Positions 1 through 6,182 of a DNA stretch of 10,921 bases are shown in pieces. The notes beneath the pieces are model-generated. The model did not search any database and was not told where the DNA came from. It saw only the letters and a list, made by a program, of their open reading frames with translations. The first letter of the stretch is position 1, and every line of letters starts with the position of its first letter. Position numbers and translations under genes: made by a program. Origin of the DNA: CALJIC01 sp039805565 (GTDB lineage Bacteria; Chloroflexota; Chloroflexia; Chloroflexales; Roseiflexaceae); the NCBI GenBank assembly GCA_039805565.1, contig JBDLTZ010000121.1, positions 1 to 10,921 on the forward strand, given 5' to 3'.

Positions 1-242
1 CCGGCGCGCCGGACTCGCTCGACCGGATGGTGGCGATCAGCTACGGGAACCTGGCGGTGGACCAGCTGCTGCAGGGGCACAGCGGGCGCATGGTGGCGCT
101 GCAGAGCGGGCAGTACACCACTGTCCCGGCCGACACCTGCACCCAGGGGCTCAAGCGCGTCGATGTCGAGGAGCTCTACGACATCGAGAGCTACCGCCCG
201 CGCGTCAAGCACCCGCTCGGCAAGCCGATGTTCATGTACTGA
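1..242 (+). CDS. pfkA: 6-phosphofructokinase, C-terminal end (5' truncated by window)
   Basis: The last 79 codons of a gene are read in the frame starting at base 3 and end at TGA 240-242; the upstream part lies outside the window. The peptide contains PDSLDRMVAISYGNLAV, then SGRMVALQSGQYTTVP, then RVDVEELYDIESYRP. This matches the C-terminal region of bacterial phosphofructokinases (PFK family, PF00365), where SGRMVAL lies near the fructose-6-phosphate end of the protein. The enzyme phosphorylates fructose 6-phosphate to fructose 1,6-bisphosphate in the cytosol. The catalytic part is missing, so ATP versus pyrophosphate use cannot be read. The next gene, an aldolase, starts only 22 bp downstream, so the two are probably co-transcribed. 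The tail differs clearly from that of the second phosphofructokinase at 1462, so the two are diverged paralogues and not a recent duplication. Confidence 0.8.
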   Translation, partial: GAPDSLDRMVAISYGNLAVDQLLQGHSGRMVALQSGQYTTVPADTCTQGLKRVDVEELYDIESYRPRVKHPLGKPMFMY

Positions 243-252
243 GATGCTCAGC

Positions 253-258
253 GAGGAG
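253..258 (+). promoter_or_regulatory. Ribosome binding site of lacD
   Basis: GAGGAG lies 6 bases upstream of ATG 265. It is what decides this start over the in-frame ATG at 244, which sits almost on the stop codon of the preceding gene and would place the GAGGAG inside the coding region. Confidence 0.6.
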
Positions 259-264
259 ACTCAC

Positions 265-1314
265 ATGACCACGATCACCATGACAAAGGGCAAGTTCGCC
301 GGTATCAGCGCCTGCGCGAACGAGCGCGGCACGATTGCAGCGGCGGCGATGGACCAGCGCGGCTCGCTCAAGAAGGCGATCGCCAAGTCGCGCGGCGATG
401 GTGGCGCGGCCAGCACCGAGGACATGGTGGCCTTCAAGACCGCTGTCACCAAGGTGCTCACCAAGCACTCCAGCGCCATCCTGATGGATCCCGAGTACGG
501 GCTCGAGGCGCTCAAGCAGCGCGCCCCTGGTACCGGCGTGCTCATGTCCTATGAGAAGACCGGCTACGACGCCAGCGTCAAGGGGCGCATGCCGGACCTG
601 CTCTCCGAGTGGAGCGTGCGGCGGCTGGTGGACGCGGGCGCCAACGCGATTAAGATCCTGCTCTACATCAACCCGTTTGACGACGTCACGATCAATACCG
701 TCAAATACGCCTTCATCGAGCGCGTCGGCGCCGAGTGCGCGGCATACGACGTGCCGTTCTTCCTCGAGCCGCTGGCCTACGATGATGAGGTCGGCGACGA
801 GAAGAGCGCGGCGTTCGCCAAGGTCAAGCCGCGCTATGTGGCGGCCTACATGGAGGAGTTCTCCAAGCCGCGCTACGGCGTGGACGTGCTGAAGGTCGAG
901 GTGCCGGTGAACATGAAGTTTGTCTCCGGCACGCGCGCCTTCGCCGGCGAGGAGGTCTATTCGCGCCAGGAGGCCCTGCGGCTGTTCAAGGAGGCCTCGG
1001 ACGCGGCCACGAAGCCGTTCATCTACCTGAGCGCAGGTGTCACCGACGAGATCTTCCGCGAGACGCTCGAGCTGGCCGCCGAGGCCGGCAGCCGCTTCGC
1101 GGGCGTGCTCTGCGGCCGCGCCACCTGGCAGGACGGCATCCCGGTCTACGGCCGCGAGGGGTACGACGCGCTGATCGGCTGGCTCGAGGACCGCGGCGTG
1201 GCGAACATCCAGGCGCTGAACGAGGTGCTGGACAAGGGCGCCAAGCCGTGGTATAGCTTCTATGGCGGCAAGGAAAACATCACGCTCGTCGACCAGGTCC
1301 GCAGCAAGCTGTAG
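265..1314 (+). CDS. lacD: Class I tagatose-1,6-bisphosphate / fructose-bisphosphate aldolase (LacD family)
   Basis: This 349-residue protein belongs to the LacD family of class I aldolases, which cleave tagatose 1,6-bisphosphate (and, in characterised members, also fructose 1,6-bisphosphate) to dihydroxyacetone phosphate and glyceraldehyde 3-phosphate. Visible family signatures are AAMDQRGSLKKAI (27-39), DAGANAIKILLY (123-134), FFLEPLAYDDE (165-175) and DVLKVEVPVN (207-216). Lys210 is the expected Schiff-base lysine, and Lys130 and Glu168 are the other active-site residues. All three sit at a constant +5 offset from the residues I recall for Streptococcus LacD (125, 163, 205). The C-terminal CGRATWQDG segment (283-291) is also typical. 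Length is slightly above the usual ~325-330, with a short N-terminal and a C-terminal extension. Flanked on both sides by phosphofructokinase genes, it most likely acts with them in glycolysis or tagatose catabolism. No lac/tagatose isomerase genes are visible, so the glycolytic role is an inference. Confidence 0.9.
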   Translation: MTTITMTKGKFAGISACANERGTIAAAAMDQRGSLKKAIAKSRGDGGAASTEDMVAFKTAVTKVLTKHSSAILMDPEYGLEALKQRAPGTGVLMSYEKTGYDASVKGRMPDLLSEWSVRRLVDAGANAIKILLYINPFDDVTINTVKYAFIERVGAECAAYDVPFFLEPLAYDDEVGDEKSAAFAKVKPRYVAAYMEEFSKPRYGVDVLKVEVPVNMKFVSGTRAFAGEEVYSRQEALRLFKEASDAATKPFIYLSAGVTDEIFRETLELAAEAGSRFAGVLCGRATWQDGIPVYGREGYDALIGWLEDRGVANIQALNEVLDKGAKPWYSFYGGKENITLVDQVRSKL

Positions 1315-1338
1315 CCGCCTGACAGAGTTTGCTCCAGC

Positions 1339-1375
1339 GGGGGTCTGGGGGCTGCGCCCCCAGAAATATACCCCC
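1339..1375. repeat. GC-rich palindrome 1 (hairpin)
   Basis: A perfect 9-bp stem TCTGGGGGC/GCCCCCAGA with a TGC loop spans 1344-1364. An outer GGGGG (1339-1343) can pair with CCCCC (1371-1375) around an AATATA bulge. It lies 24 bases after the aldolase stop. It could act as a transcription attenuator or 3' mRNA stabiliser, but there is no T tract, so it is not a textbook Rho-independent terminator. Its resemblance to the hairpin that follows suggests a dispersed repeat family. Confidence 0.6.
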
Positions 1376-1389
1376 TCACATCATTTGTA

Positions 1390-1424
1390 GTGGGGTTTCG
1401 GGGCCGCAGGCCCCGAAACCCCAC
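1390..1424. repeat. GC-rich palindrome 2 (16-bp perfect hairpin)
   Basis: A perfect 16-bp stem (1390-1405 with 1409-1424) with a GCA loop; the arm reads GTGGGGTTTCGGGGCC. It lies 37 bp before the start of the second phosphofructokinase. In RNA it would be very stable, and it may partly isolate or attenuate transcription between aldolase and kinase. No T run follows it. It looks like a REP-type intergenic palindrome related in design to the one at 1339-1375. Confidence 0.65.
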
Positions 1425-1461
1425 AGCCAGACAGCAGAGAGAGCGACCAGGGAGAAGGACT

Positions 1462-2577
1462 ATGGCCACCCCCACACCGCGCTACCGCATCGCGATCTGC
1501 ACCGGCGGCGGTGACGCCCCCGGTCTCAACGCGGTTATCCGCTCCGTCGTGCTCTCCTGCCTGCACCGCGGCTGGGAGTGCTACGGCATCCGCGACGGCT
1601 TCAGCGGTATTCTGTCGCCCAAGCTGTATCCGAATGGCGGCGTCATCCCGCTCACGCGGGACATGGTGCGCGATATCACCCACATCGGCGGGACGATCAT
1701 TGGCACCACCAACCGCGGCAACCCGCTCCACTTCCCGGTCATCGCGTCCGACGGAACCGTCACCGAGCGCGACCGCACCGACGAGCTGGTGCAGGGGCTC
1801 TCGATCTACGGCATCGACGCGCTGATCTCGGTGGGCGGCGACGGCTCGATGATGATCGCCGGCGCGCTGGCGAAGAAGGGCGTGCGCGTGATTGGCGTGC
1901 CGAAGACGATCGACAACGACCTCGAGGGCACGGTCCAGACCTTTGGCTTCGACACGGCCGTGGCCTTCGCCACCGACTGCATCGACCGGCTGCACTCCAC
2001 TGCGCAGGCCCACCAGCGGGTGATGGTGGTGGAGGTGATGGGGCGCTACGCCGGCTGGATCGCGCTCAACGCCGGCGTCTCCGGCACCGCCCACGCTATT
2101 CTGATCCCCGAGATCCCCTACGACATCCAGAAGGTCGCGACGAAGATCACCCGGCGCGAGACCGAGGGCCGCAACTACTCGATTGTCGTCGTGGCCGAGG
2201 GGGCCCGCCCGATGAATGGCAGCCTGTCGGTGATGAGCCCTGCCGAGATCGGCCGCGCCGAGCGCCTCGGCGGCATCGGCGAGCGGGTGGCCCACGAGCT
2301 CCAGGAGCTCACCGGCCGCGAGACGCGCTCGGTGGTGCTCGGCCACCTGCTGCGCGGTGGGTCGCCTACCACGTTCGACCGCCTGCTCTCGCTGCGCTTT
2401 GGCGCGGCGGCGGTGCGCGCGATCGAGGAGGGGCGCTCCGGCGTGATGGTGGCGCTCGACCCGCCCACCGTGCGCTACGTGCCGCTCGAGGAGGCCACCC
2501 AGCGTACAAAGACCGTGGCGCTCGACTGCGACACGATGCTCACGGCGCGCGATATGGGGATCAGCTTCGGGGACTGA
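1462..2577 (+). CDS. pfkA: 6-phosphofructokinase (mixed-substrate / group III type, predicted ATP-dependent)
   Basis: A 371-residue phosphofructokinase making fructose 1,6-bisphosphate from fructose 6-phosphate in the cytosol. Motifs in order: TGGGDAPGLN (14-23, nucleotide phosphate loop), GTTNRGNP (81-88), SVGGDGSMM (123-131), GVPKTIDND (145-153, catalytic Asp151), EVMGRYAGWIAL (191-202, substrate loop), VVVAEGA (242-248) and LGHLLRGG. The phosphoryl-donor positions combine Gly128 in GGDGS with Lys148 in PKTIDND. Pyrophosphate enzymes usually carry Asp at the first position, while Gly plus Lys is the pattern of group III ATP enzymes such as those of actinomycetes, so ATP use is favoured. ATG 1462 was chosen because GGAGAAGGA (1451-1459) precedes it closely; an upstream in-frame ATG at 1390 would run through the palindrome. 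The gene is 147 bp from the aldolase. Its tail differs from that of the phosphofructokinase at the window start, implying a distinct regulatory or donor preference. Confidence 0.93.
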   Translation: MATPTPRYRIAICTGGGDAPGLNAVIRSVVLSCLHRGWECYGIRDGFSGILSPKLYPNGGVIPLTRDMVRDITHIGGTIIGTTNRGNPLHFPVIASDGTVTERDRTDELVQGLSIYGIDALISVGGDGSMMIAGALAKKGVRVIGVPKTIDNDLEGTVQTFGFDTAVAFATDCIDRLHSTAQAHQRVMVVEVMGRYAGWIALNAGVSGTAHAILIPEIPYDIQKVATKITRRETEGRNYSIVVVAEGARPMNGSLSVMSPAEIGRAERLGGIGERVAHELQELTGRETRSVVLGHLLRGGSPTTFDRLLSLRFGAAAVRAIEEGRSGVMVALDPPTVRYVPLEEATQRTKTVALDCDTMLTARDMGISFGD

Positions 2578-2580
2578 CGG

Positions 2581-2704
2581 GTGGTGAGTCGTGGGTATTG
2601 AGTGCTGAGTGCTGAGTGAAGCACGGACTGCTTTGTCGAGAACGCCGCAGACGCTAGCACTTAGCACTCGCCCCTCAGCACTCAGCGCTCGTCACTCAGC
2701 ACTC
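2581..2704. repeat. AGCACTC/GAGTGCT heptad-repeat patch between convergent genes
   Basis: GAGTGCT units are reiterated in tandem at 2599-2618 (TGAGTGCTGAGTGCTGAGTG). The opposite-strand version (AGCACTC, CTCAGCACTCAG) recurs several times at 2655-2704. The two arms face each other and could form a long imperfect hairpin between the convergent phosphofructokinase and GT4 genes, possibly serving as a bidirectional 3' end. The right arm enters the coding end of the GT4 gene: its last codons and TGA stop (2692-2694) are made of the repeat. Related degenerate patches occur at 6153-6182 and 7037-7152. Confidence 0.7.
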
Positions 2705-3735
2705 GCGAGCGCTCGCACGACTTTCTCCCACGTGATCCCGGCCACCAGCGCCGGCCCGGCAGCCCCCAGCCGCGCCGCCAGCCCCTCGTCCCGCCACAGT
2801 GCGTCGAGCCGCGCGGCCAGGGCCTCGGGGGCCGGCGCCGTCACGAACCCCGCCCCGCCGTCCACCACGAACTCTAGCACTCCGCCGGAGTCCTCGGCGG
2901 TCACGACGGGGCGCGCCGCCTCCAGCGCCTGCACCGTCGTGAAGCCGTAGTCCTCGTCCACCGGCGCGTAGTACACCGCCCGCGCCCCGGCGTACAGCGC
3001 CACGAGCTCCGCATCGGGCACGAAGCCGCGGAACTCCACCCGCGCCCCGAGCTCTAGCTCGCGCGCCAGCTCCTCCAGGGTCTCGCGCTCCGGCCCGGCG
3101 CTGACCAGCACGCAGCGCACCTGCTCCGCGGTCCTCGCCAGCGCCCGCAGCAGGAGGTCGAGCCGCTTGGCCTTGTCCAGCCGCGCGTCGGAGAGGATGT
3201 AATCGCCGTAGGGACCCGCGTGCAGCCTGCCGGCGTAGCGGCTCGGCGGGTAGAGCGGCTCGGCCTCCAGCCCAGTGTAGCGCCGCAGCCGCCCCGCCAC
3301 GTTCTTCGAGATCGCGAACAGCCGGCGCGCCTCGCCCAACGCCGCCCGGTCCATCCGCAGCAGCCAGTCGCGCACCGCCCGGTCCTCCGGCGTGTTGGCG
3401 AAGTCTGACAGCGGCGTGCCGTACCAGTCGTACGCCTGCCGGTGCTGGTGCACCAGCCACACCACCTTGTTCGGGTGGCGCGCGGCGTACGACGGAAACT
3501 TTGTGGCGATCAGTAGGTCCACCGGCTGGCCATCCACCTGCGTCAGGTCCAGCATGCGCCACGCCAGCGCCGAGCTCCCCAGCCGCTCGTGCGGCTGCCA
3601 GGCGTACGGCAGATTGACGATATCTGTGGTGTGGCCACCGCCGCGCAGGGCGTCGCGCAGGCCCTCGGCCAGCAGCTCGGCGCCGCCGCGCGCGAAGGGG
3701 ACCTGGGCATTGCAGATCAGGATGCGTTTTGACAT
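2692..3735 (-). CDS. GT4-family glycosyltransferase (GT-B fold)
   Basis: This 347-residue protein has the two-domain architecture of family 4 glycosyltransferases, cytosolic or membrane-peripheral enzymes that move a sugar from a nucleotide sugar onto a lipid or growing glycan. The N-terminal acceptor domain starts with ILICNAQVPFARGGAELL (5-22), the glycine-rich loop. The C-terminal donor domain shows YILSDARLDKAKRLDLLL (179-196), SAGPERETLEEL (212-223), EFRGFVPDAELVALY (234-248) and APVDEDYGFTTVQALEA (257-273). In the usual E-x7-E donor motif the first Glu is E261, but the second position is Gln269 (codon CAG). The acceptor cannot be predicted. ATG 3735 follows a putative TATAAT by about 39 bases; longer versions would run into the divergent gene. 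It is convergent with the phosphofructokinase. The last codons come from an intergenic-type heptad repeat. Confidence 0.88.
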   Translation of the reverse strand: MSKRILICNAQVPFARGGAELLAEGLRDALRGGGHTTDIVNLPYAWQPHERLGSSALAWRMLDLTQVDGQPVDLLIATKFPSYAARHPNKVVWLVHQHRQAYDWYGTPLSDFANTPEDRAVRDWLLRMDRAALGEARRLFAISKNVAGRLRRYTGLEAEPLYPPSRYAGRLHAGPYGDYILSDARLDKAKRLDLLLRALARTAEQVRCVLVSAGPERETLEELARELELGARVEFRGFVPDAELVALYAGARAVYYAPVDEDYGFTTVQALEAARPVVTAEDSGGVLEFVVDGGAGFVTAPAPEALAARLDALWRDEGLAARLGAAGPALVAGITWEKVVRALASAE

Positions 3736-3770
3736 AATGCTCGCTGCGTGATCGCGGAAGGGCGCCGGTC

Positions 3771-3780
3771 TGCTATTATA
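3771..3780. promoter_or_regulatory. Near-palindromic -10 element for divergent GT4 and GT39 genes
   Basis: The sequence TGCTATTATA sits in the 84-bp gap between two divergent genes. On the minus strand bases 3780-3775 read TATAAT, a consensus -10 about 39 bases before the GT4 start. On the plus strand TGC-TATTAT (3771-3779) is an extended -10 about 40 bases before the GT39 start. No convincing -35 is visible in either direction. The two promoters would overlap, so they probably compete for polymerase. Confidence 0.5.
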
Positions 3781-3819
3781 GCGCGCACCACGACCGGCCT
3801 TTGACCACGCGACGAGCAG

Positions 3820-5808
3820 ATGGTGAAGCGACGAATCTTCCTCCTTCCTGTGGCGATTTTCCTCCTGGCCCTCGCCCTGCGCCTCTTCGCCATCGACCGC
3901 CAGAGTCTGTGGTACGACGAGGGGCTTACGGTGGCGCTGGCACAGCGGGCGCCGGCGCAGATCCTGCGCGACGCGGCCGCCGACGTGCACCCGCCGCTGT
4001 ACTACTGGGCGCTCCACCTCTGGATCGGCCTGCTGGACACCTCCGAGGCCGCTGCCCGCTCGCTGAGCGCGCTCAGTGGCGCGGCCGCTGCTGCCCTCAC
4101 GGCGATCCTTGGCCGGCGCTGGTTCGGGTCGGCTGCGGCCATCGTCTCAGGTGTGGCCGCCGCGGTCTCGCCGCTCGCGGTGCACTACGGCCAGGAGGCG
4201 CGCATGTATGCCATGGCCGCGCTCCTCGCCGCGCTGCTCTGGCTCGCGCTGGACCTCTGGCGCGAGACGGGCCGCGCCCGCTGGCTGGCGCTCTACGCGC
4301 TCGCCGCGCTCGCCGCGCTCTTCACACACTACTTCATGGTGACGGTGGTTGCGGCCGCGGGGCTGGCGGGCCTTGCGCTCCTGGTGCACGCGACGCCGCC
4401 CCCTTCGCGCAGGAGAGAGCGAGGGCCGGGGGGCGTCGTGTTCTGGCTCCTGCTCCACGCCGCGCTCGCGGCCGCCTACCTGCCGCTCGCCTGGGGCAGC
4501 CGCGAGCGCATCACCGGCTGGTCAGTCTCCCAGCAGGGCACGCCTCCCATCCAGCTCCTGGGCGATGTGCTGCGCCACTTTGCGCTCGGCCCATCCGCGC
4601 CTGTGGAGTGGTGGCCTCTGCTCCTGCCGTTCGCAGCACTCCTGTTGGTTGCTCCTCTCACGTTGCACTCCTCCTCTGCGGGCGAAGGGAGAGAGGCAAC
4701 GGGTGAGGGCCTCCTTACGTCATGGGGAGAAGACCGGGGAGCGAGAGTCTCCCCTGCTCCCGCGGCAGGGACGCCGCTCCTGCTCGCCGCCGCCTGGCTG
4801 CTTGTGCCGCTGGCAGCGATCGCGCTCCTGTCCCTGTCGCAGCCCTACTACCGCCCGCGGTTCCTGCTGCCCGCCCTCCCGGCCTTCCACCTGCTCCTCG
4901 GAGCCGGGGCTGCCGCACTGGCCGCGCACCTGGCACGCCCCGCGCTTCTGGCCCGGTCTATGAGGCATCACGTCGTATCACTCATGATCGCCGTCGCCGC
5001 CCTTGTGCTCGCGTCGGTCCCCGCACTCGCGCGCGAGTACACCGACCCGCGTGTGTGGCGCGACGACTACCGCGGCCTCGCGCGGGCGATCGGCGTCACG
5101 GCGCGCCCCAACGATGCTGTGGTGCTCGTAGGCCCAGGGCAGACCGATGTGCTCGACTACTACCTGAAGCTTCCGCTGCGGCGCTACCCGCTTCCCTCTT
5201 TCCGGCCACTCGACCCGGTCGTGGTCACACGCGAGCTCGAGATGATCGCTGCGCGCCACTCGCGCCTGTACGCTGTGTACTACGTCCCCTATGAGGCAGA
5301 CCCGGCCGGTGTGATCGAGGGCTGGCTGCGCGAGCGCGCCTTCCGGGGACCGCGCGCGTGGTACGGCGGCGTCGAGTTGGTGCTGTATGAGCTCGGCGAG
5401 GTCCCCGCGTCGCCCGTGCCGGTGGATATTTTGCTCGGCGACAGTGTGCGGTTGCGCTCCGCCGCCTTCGGCCCGACACAGCTTCGGCCCGGCGATGCCC
5501 TGCGCTTCGAGGCGACCTGGGTCGCCGAGCGAAGCAGCCCGCCTCTCCTGGCCTTTGTCCACCTACTTGCCCCCGATGGCTCGATAGCGGCGCAGTTCGA
5601 TGGGCTGCCAGCCGCGGTCGAGACGCAGGCGTGGGAACCTGGCGCGCCTCAACGCGGGCGGGTGGCGCTGCTGGTGCCTCCTGACGCCCCCGCGGGCACC
5701 TACCAGCTGATCGCCGGCCTGTACGACCCCGCCACCGGCACGCGCCTCCTTCTTCCAGACAACACCGACTACATCTCGGTCGGCATGGTCGAAGTCGATC
5801 AACCGTGA
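3820..5808 (+). CDS. Polytopic membrane glycosyltransferase (GT39/PMT-ArnT-like, GT-C fold)
   Basis: A 662-residue integral membrane protein of the GT-C superfamily, which uses polyprenyl-phosphate sugars on the outer face of the membrane. The first membrane segment (about 6-24) is followed by SLWYDEG (29-35), whose Asp33 is the expected catalytic acid-loop residue. HPPLYYWALHLW (57-68) and YGQEARMYAM (123-132) are strong family signatures. Further membrane helices are seen near 86-120, 131-148, 155-189, 206-224, 264-281, 318-338, 346-369 and 384-402. YYRPRFLLPALP (343-354) is typical of the later helices. The tail (about 403-662) is soluble, with a beta-rich end (PGDALRFEATW, PAGTYQLIAGLYD) probably outside the membrane. 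Two charged or Gly/Ser-rich loops (about 194-206 and 284-317) look like repeat DNA read in frame. The acceptor is unknown. ATG 3820 is the first start after the promoter element. Confidence 0.88.
   Translation: MVKRRIFLLPVAIFLLALALRLFAIDRQSLWYDEGLTVALAQRAPAQILRDAAADVHPPLYYWALHLWIGLLDTSEAAARSLSALSGAAAAALTAILGRRWFGSAAAIVSGVAAAVSPLAVHYGQEARMYAMAALLAALLWLALDLWRETGRARWLALYALAALAALFTHYFMVTVVAAAGLAGLALLVHATPPPSRRRERGPGGVVFWLLLHAALAAAYLPLAWGSRERITGWSVSQQGTPPIQLLGDVLRHFALGPSAPVEWWPLLLPFAALLLVAPLTLHSSSAGEGREATGEGLLTSWGEDRGARVSPAPAAGTPLLLAAAWLLVPLAAIALLSLSQPYYRPRFLLPALPAFHLLLGAGAAALAAHLARPALLARSMRHHVVSLMIAVAALVLASVPALAREYTDPRVWRDDYRGLARAIGVTARPNDAVVLVGPGQTDVLDYYLKLPLRRYPLPSFRPLDPVVVTRELEMIAARHSRLYAVYYVPYEADPAGVIEGWLRERAFRGPRAWYGGVELVLYELGEVPASPVPVDILLGDSVRLRSAAFGPTQLRPGDALRFEATWVAERSSPPLLAFVHLLAPDGSIAAQFDGLPAAVETQAWEPGAPQRGRVALLVPPDAPAGTYQLIAGLYDPATGTRLLLPDNTDYISVGMVEVDQP
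4401..4432 (+). repeat. Repeat-like purine-rich insertion inside the GT39 gene (first)
   Basis: The stretch CGCAGGAGAGAGCGAGGGCC and its flanks encode PPPSRRRERGPGG (193-205), a charged loop between two membrane helices. Composition and wording (CGCAGG-AGAG-GAGGGCCGGGG) resemble GC-rich dispersed repeats and differ from the surrounding codon usage. It shares this style with the segment at 4671-4765. The identity as a mobile repeat is inferred. Confidence 0.4.
4671..4765 (+). repeat. Repeat-like insertion inside the GT39 gene (second)
   Basis: Bases 4671-4710 run as CTCCTCTGCGGGCGAAGGGA followed by GAGAGG, CAACGGGTGAGGGC, a wording typical of intergenic REP-like repeats. GGGGAGA (4724-4730) and TCTCCCC (4748-4754) form an inverted repeat. 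The encoded residues (about 284-315) are Gly/Ser/Glu-rich, sit between two hydrophobic helices and keep the frame open. This looks like an in-frame insertion tolerated in a loop. Confidence 0.45.
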
Positions 5809-6120
5809 ATGTCTCAGGATGCGGTGGTTCAGCTCCTCGGCACCGGCAGGGATATCACCGAGCGCAAGGTCGTAGAGCGTGCGCACCGCGCGTTCGAGCA
5901 GCGTATGCTCGAGAGCCAGGAGCTGGAGACCTGATGCTCAAGCTCCTGGCCTACGCCGGCCGCCACTCGTCGGGTGGCAGGTCGATCTCAACACCATAGC
6001 GATGGAGATGGCCGACCTTATGTGCCTCTTGGTCGCCCGCACCGGCAGGCTACGGAGGCAATCCTTCGACGCCCTGGGTACAACGTCCTGGAGACTGAGG
6101 ATGGCCGGTCGGCGGTTCGC
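5809..6120 (+). pseudogene. Decayed PAS / histidine kinase / receiver hybrid sensor gene
   Basis: Four pieces of a hybrid sensor kinase follow each other in the native domain order but in different frames. Bases 5809-5934 (ATG directly after the previous TGA) encode 41 residues with LLGTGRDITERK, the end of a PAS-PAC domain, then FEQRMLESQELET, the usual lead-in to the HisKA dimerisation helix; a TGA ends it. Bases 5937-5965, in another frame, give LKLLAYAGR, and 5975-6040 in a third frame give WQVDLNTIAMEMADLM, both typical of the stretch between the HisKA helices and the ATPase domain in such kinases. Bases 6046-6120 give QATEAILRRPGYNVLETEDG plus RSAVR, a receiver-domain fragment (helix 1, strand 2). 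The phospho-accepting His box, the ATPase domain and the phospho-accepting Asp are gone. Internal deletions and frameshifts make function very unlikely. This fills most of the 366-bp gap before the next gene. Confidence 0.75.
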
Positions 6121-6152
6121 CCGTGCGGTCGTGCTGCGATCACACCCTGGCG

Positions 6153-6182
6153 CTCACGACTCATGGCTCACCACTCACGACC
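6153..6182. repeat. Short degenerate CTCACGACT repeat at the 3' end of the isomerase gene
   Basis: CTCACGACTCATGGCTCACC is followed by ACTCACGAC, so CTCACGAC occurs twice with variants between. On the minus strand it reads as GTCGTGAGTGGTGAG-like units, and the TGA of the minus-strand gene (6175-6177) lies within it. It is close in style to the patch at 2581-2704. Confidence 0.5.

Noticed and set aside
163..264. Longer N terminus for the aldolase
   Set aside because: It would overlap the end of the upstream phosphofructokinase in another frame; the ribosome binding site and family N terminus fit ATG 265.
1344..1424. Rho-independent terminators after the aldolase
   Set aside because: The stems are strong, but neither is followed by a T run; they are better described as palindromic repeats.
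1381..2667. Minus-strand open frame of 428 codons opposite the phosphofructokinase
   Set aside because: Mirror of the kinase codons; His/Arg/Val-rich with no recognisable domain, and it runs through the palindrome and heptad repeat.
2581..2704. Insertion sequence or mobile-element end
   Set aside because: No transposase, terminal inverted repeats with a coding body, or target duplication; the pattern is a short heptad repeat.
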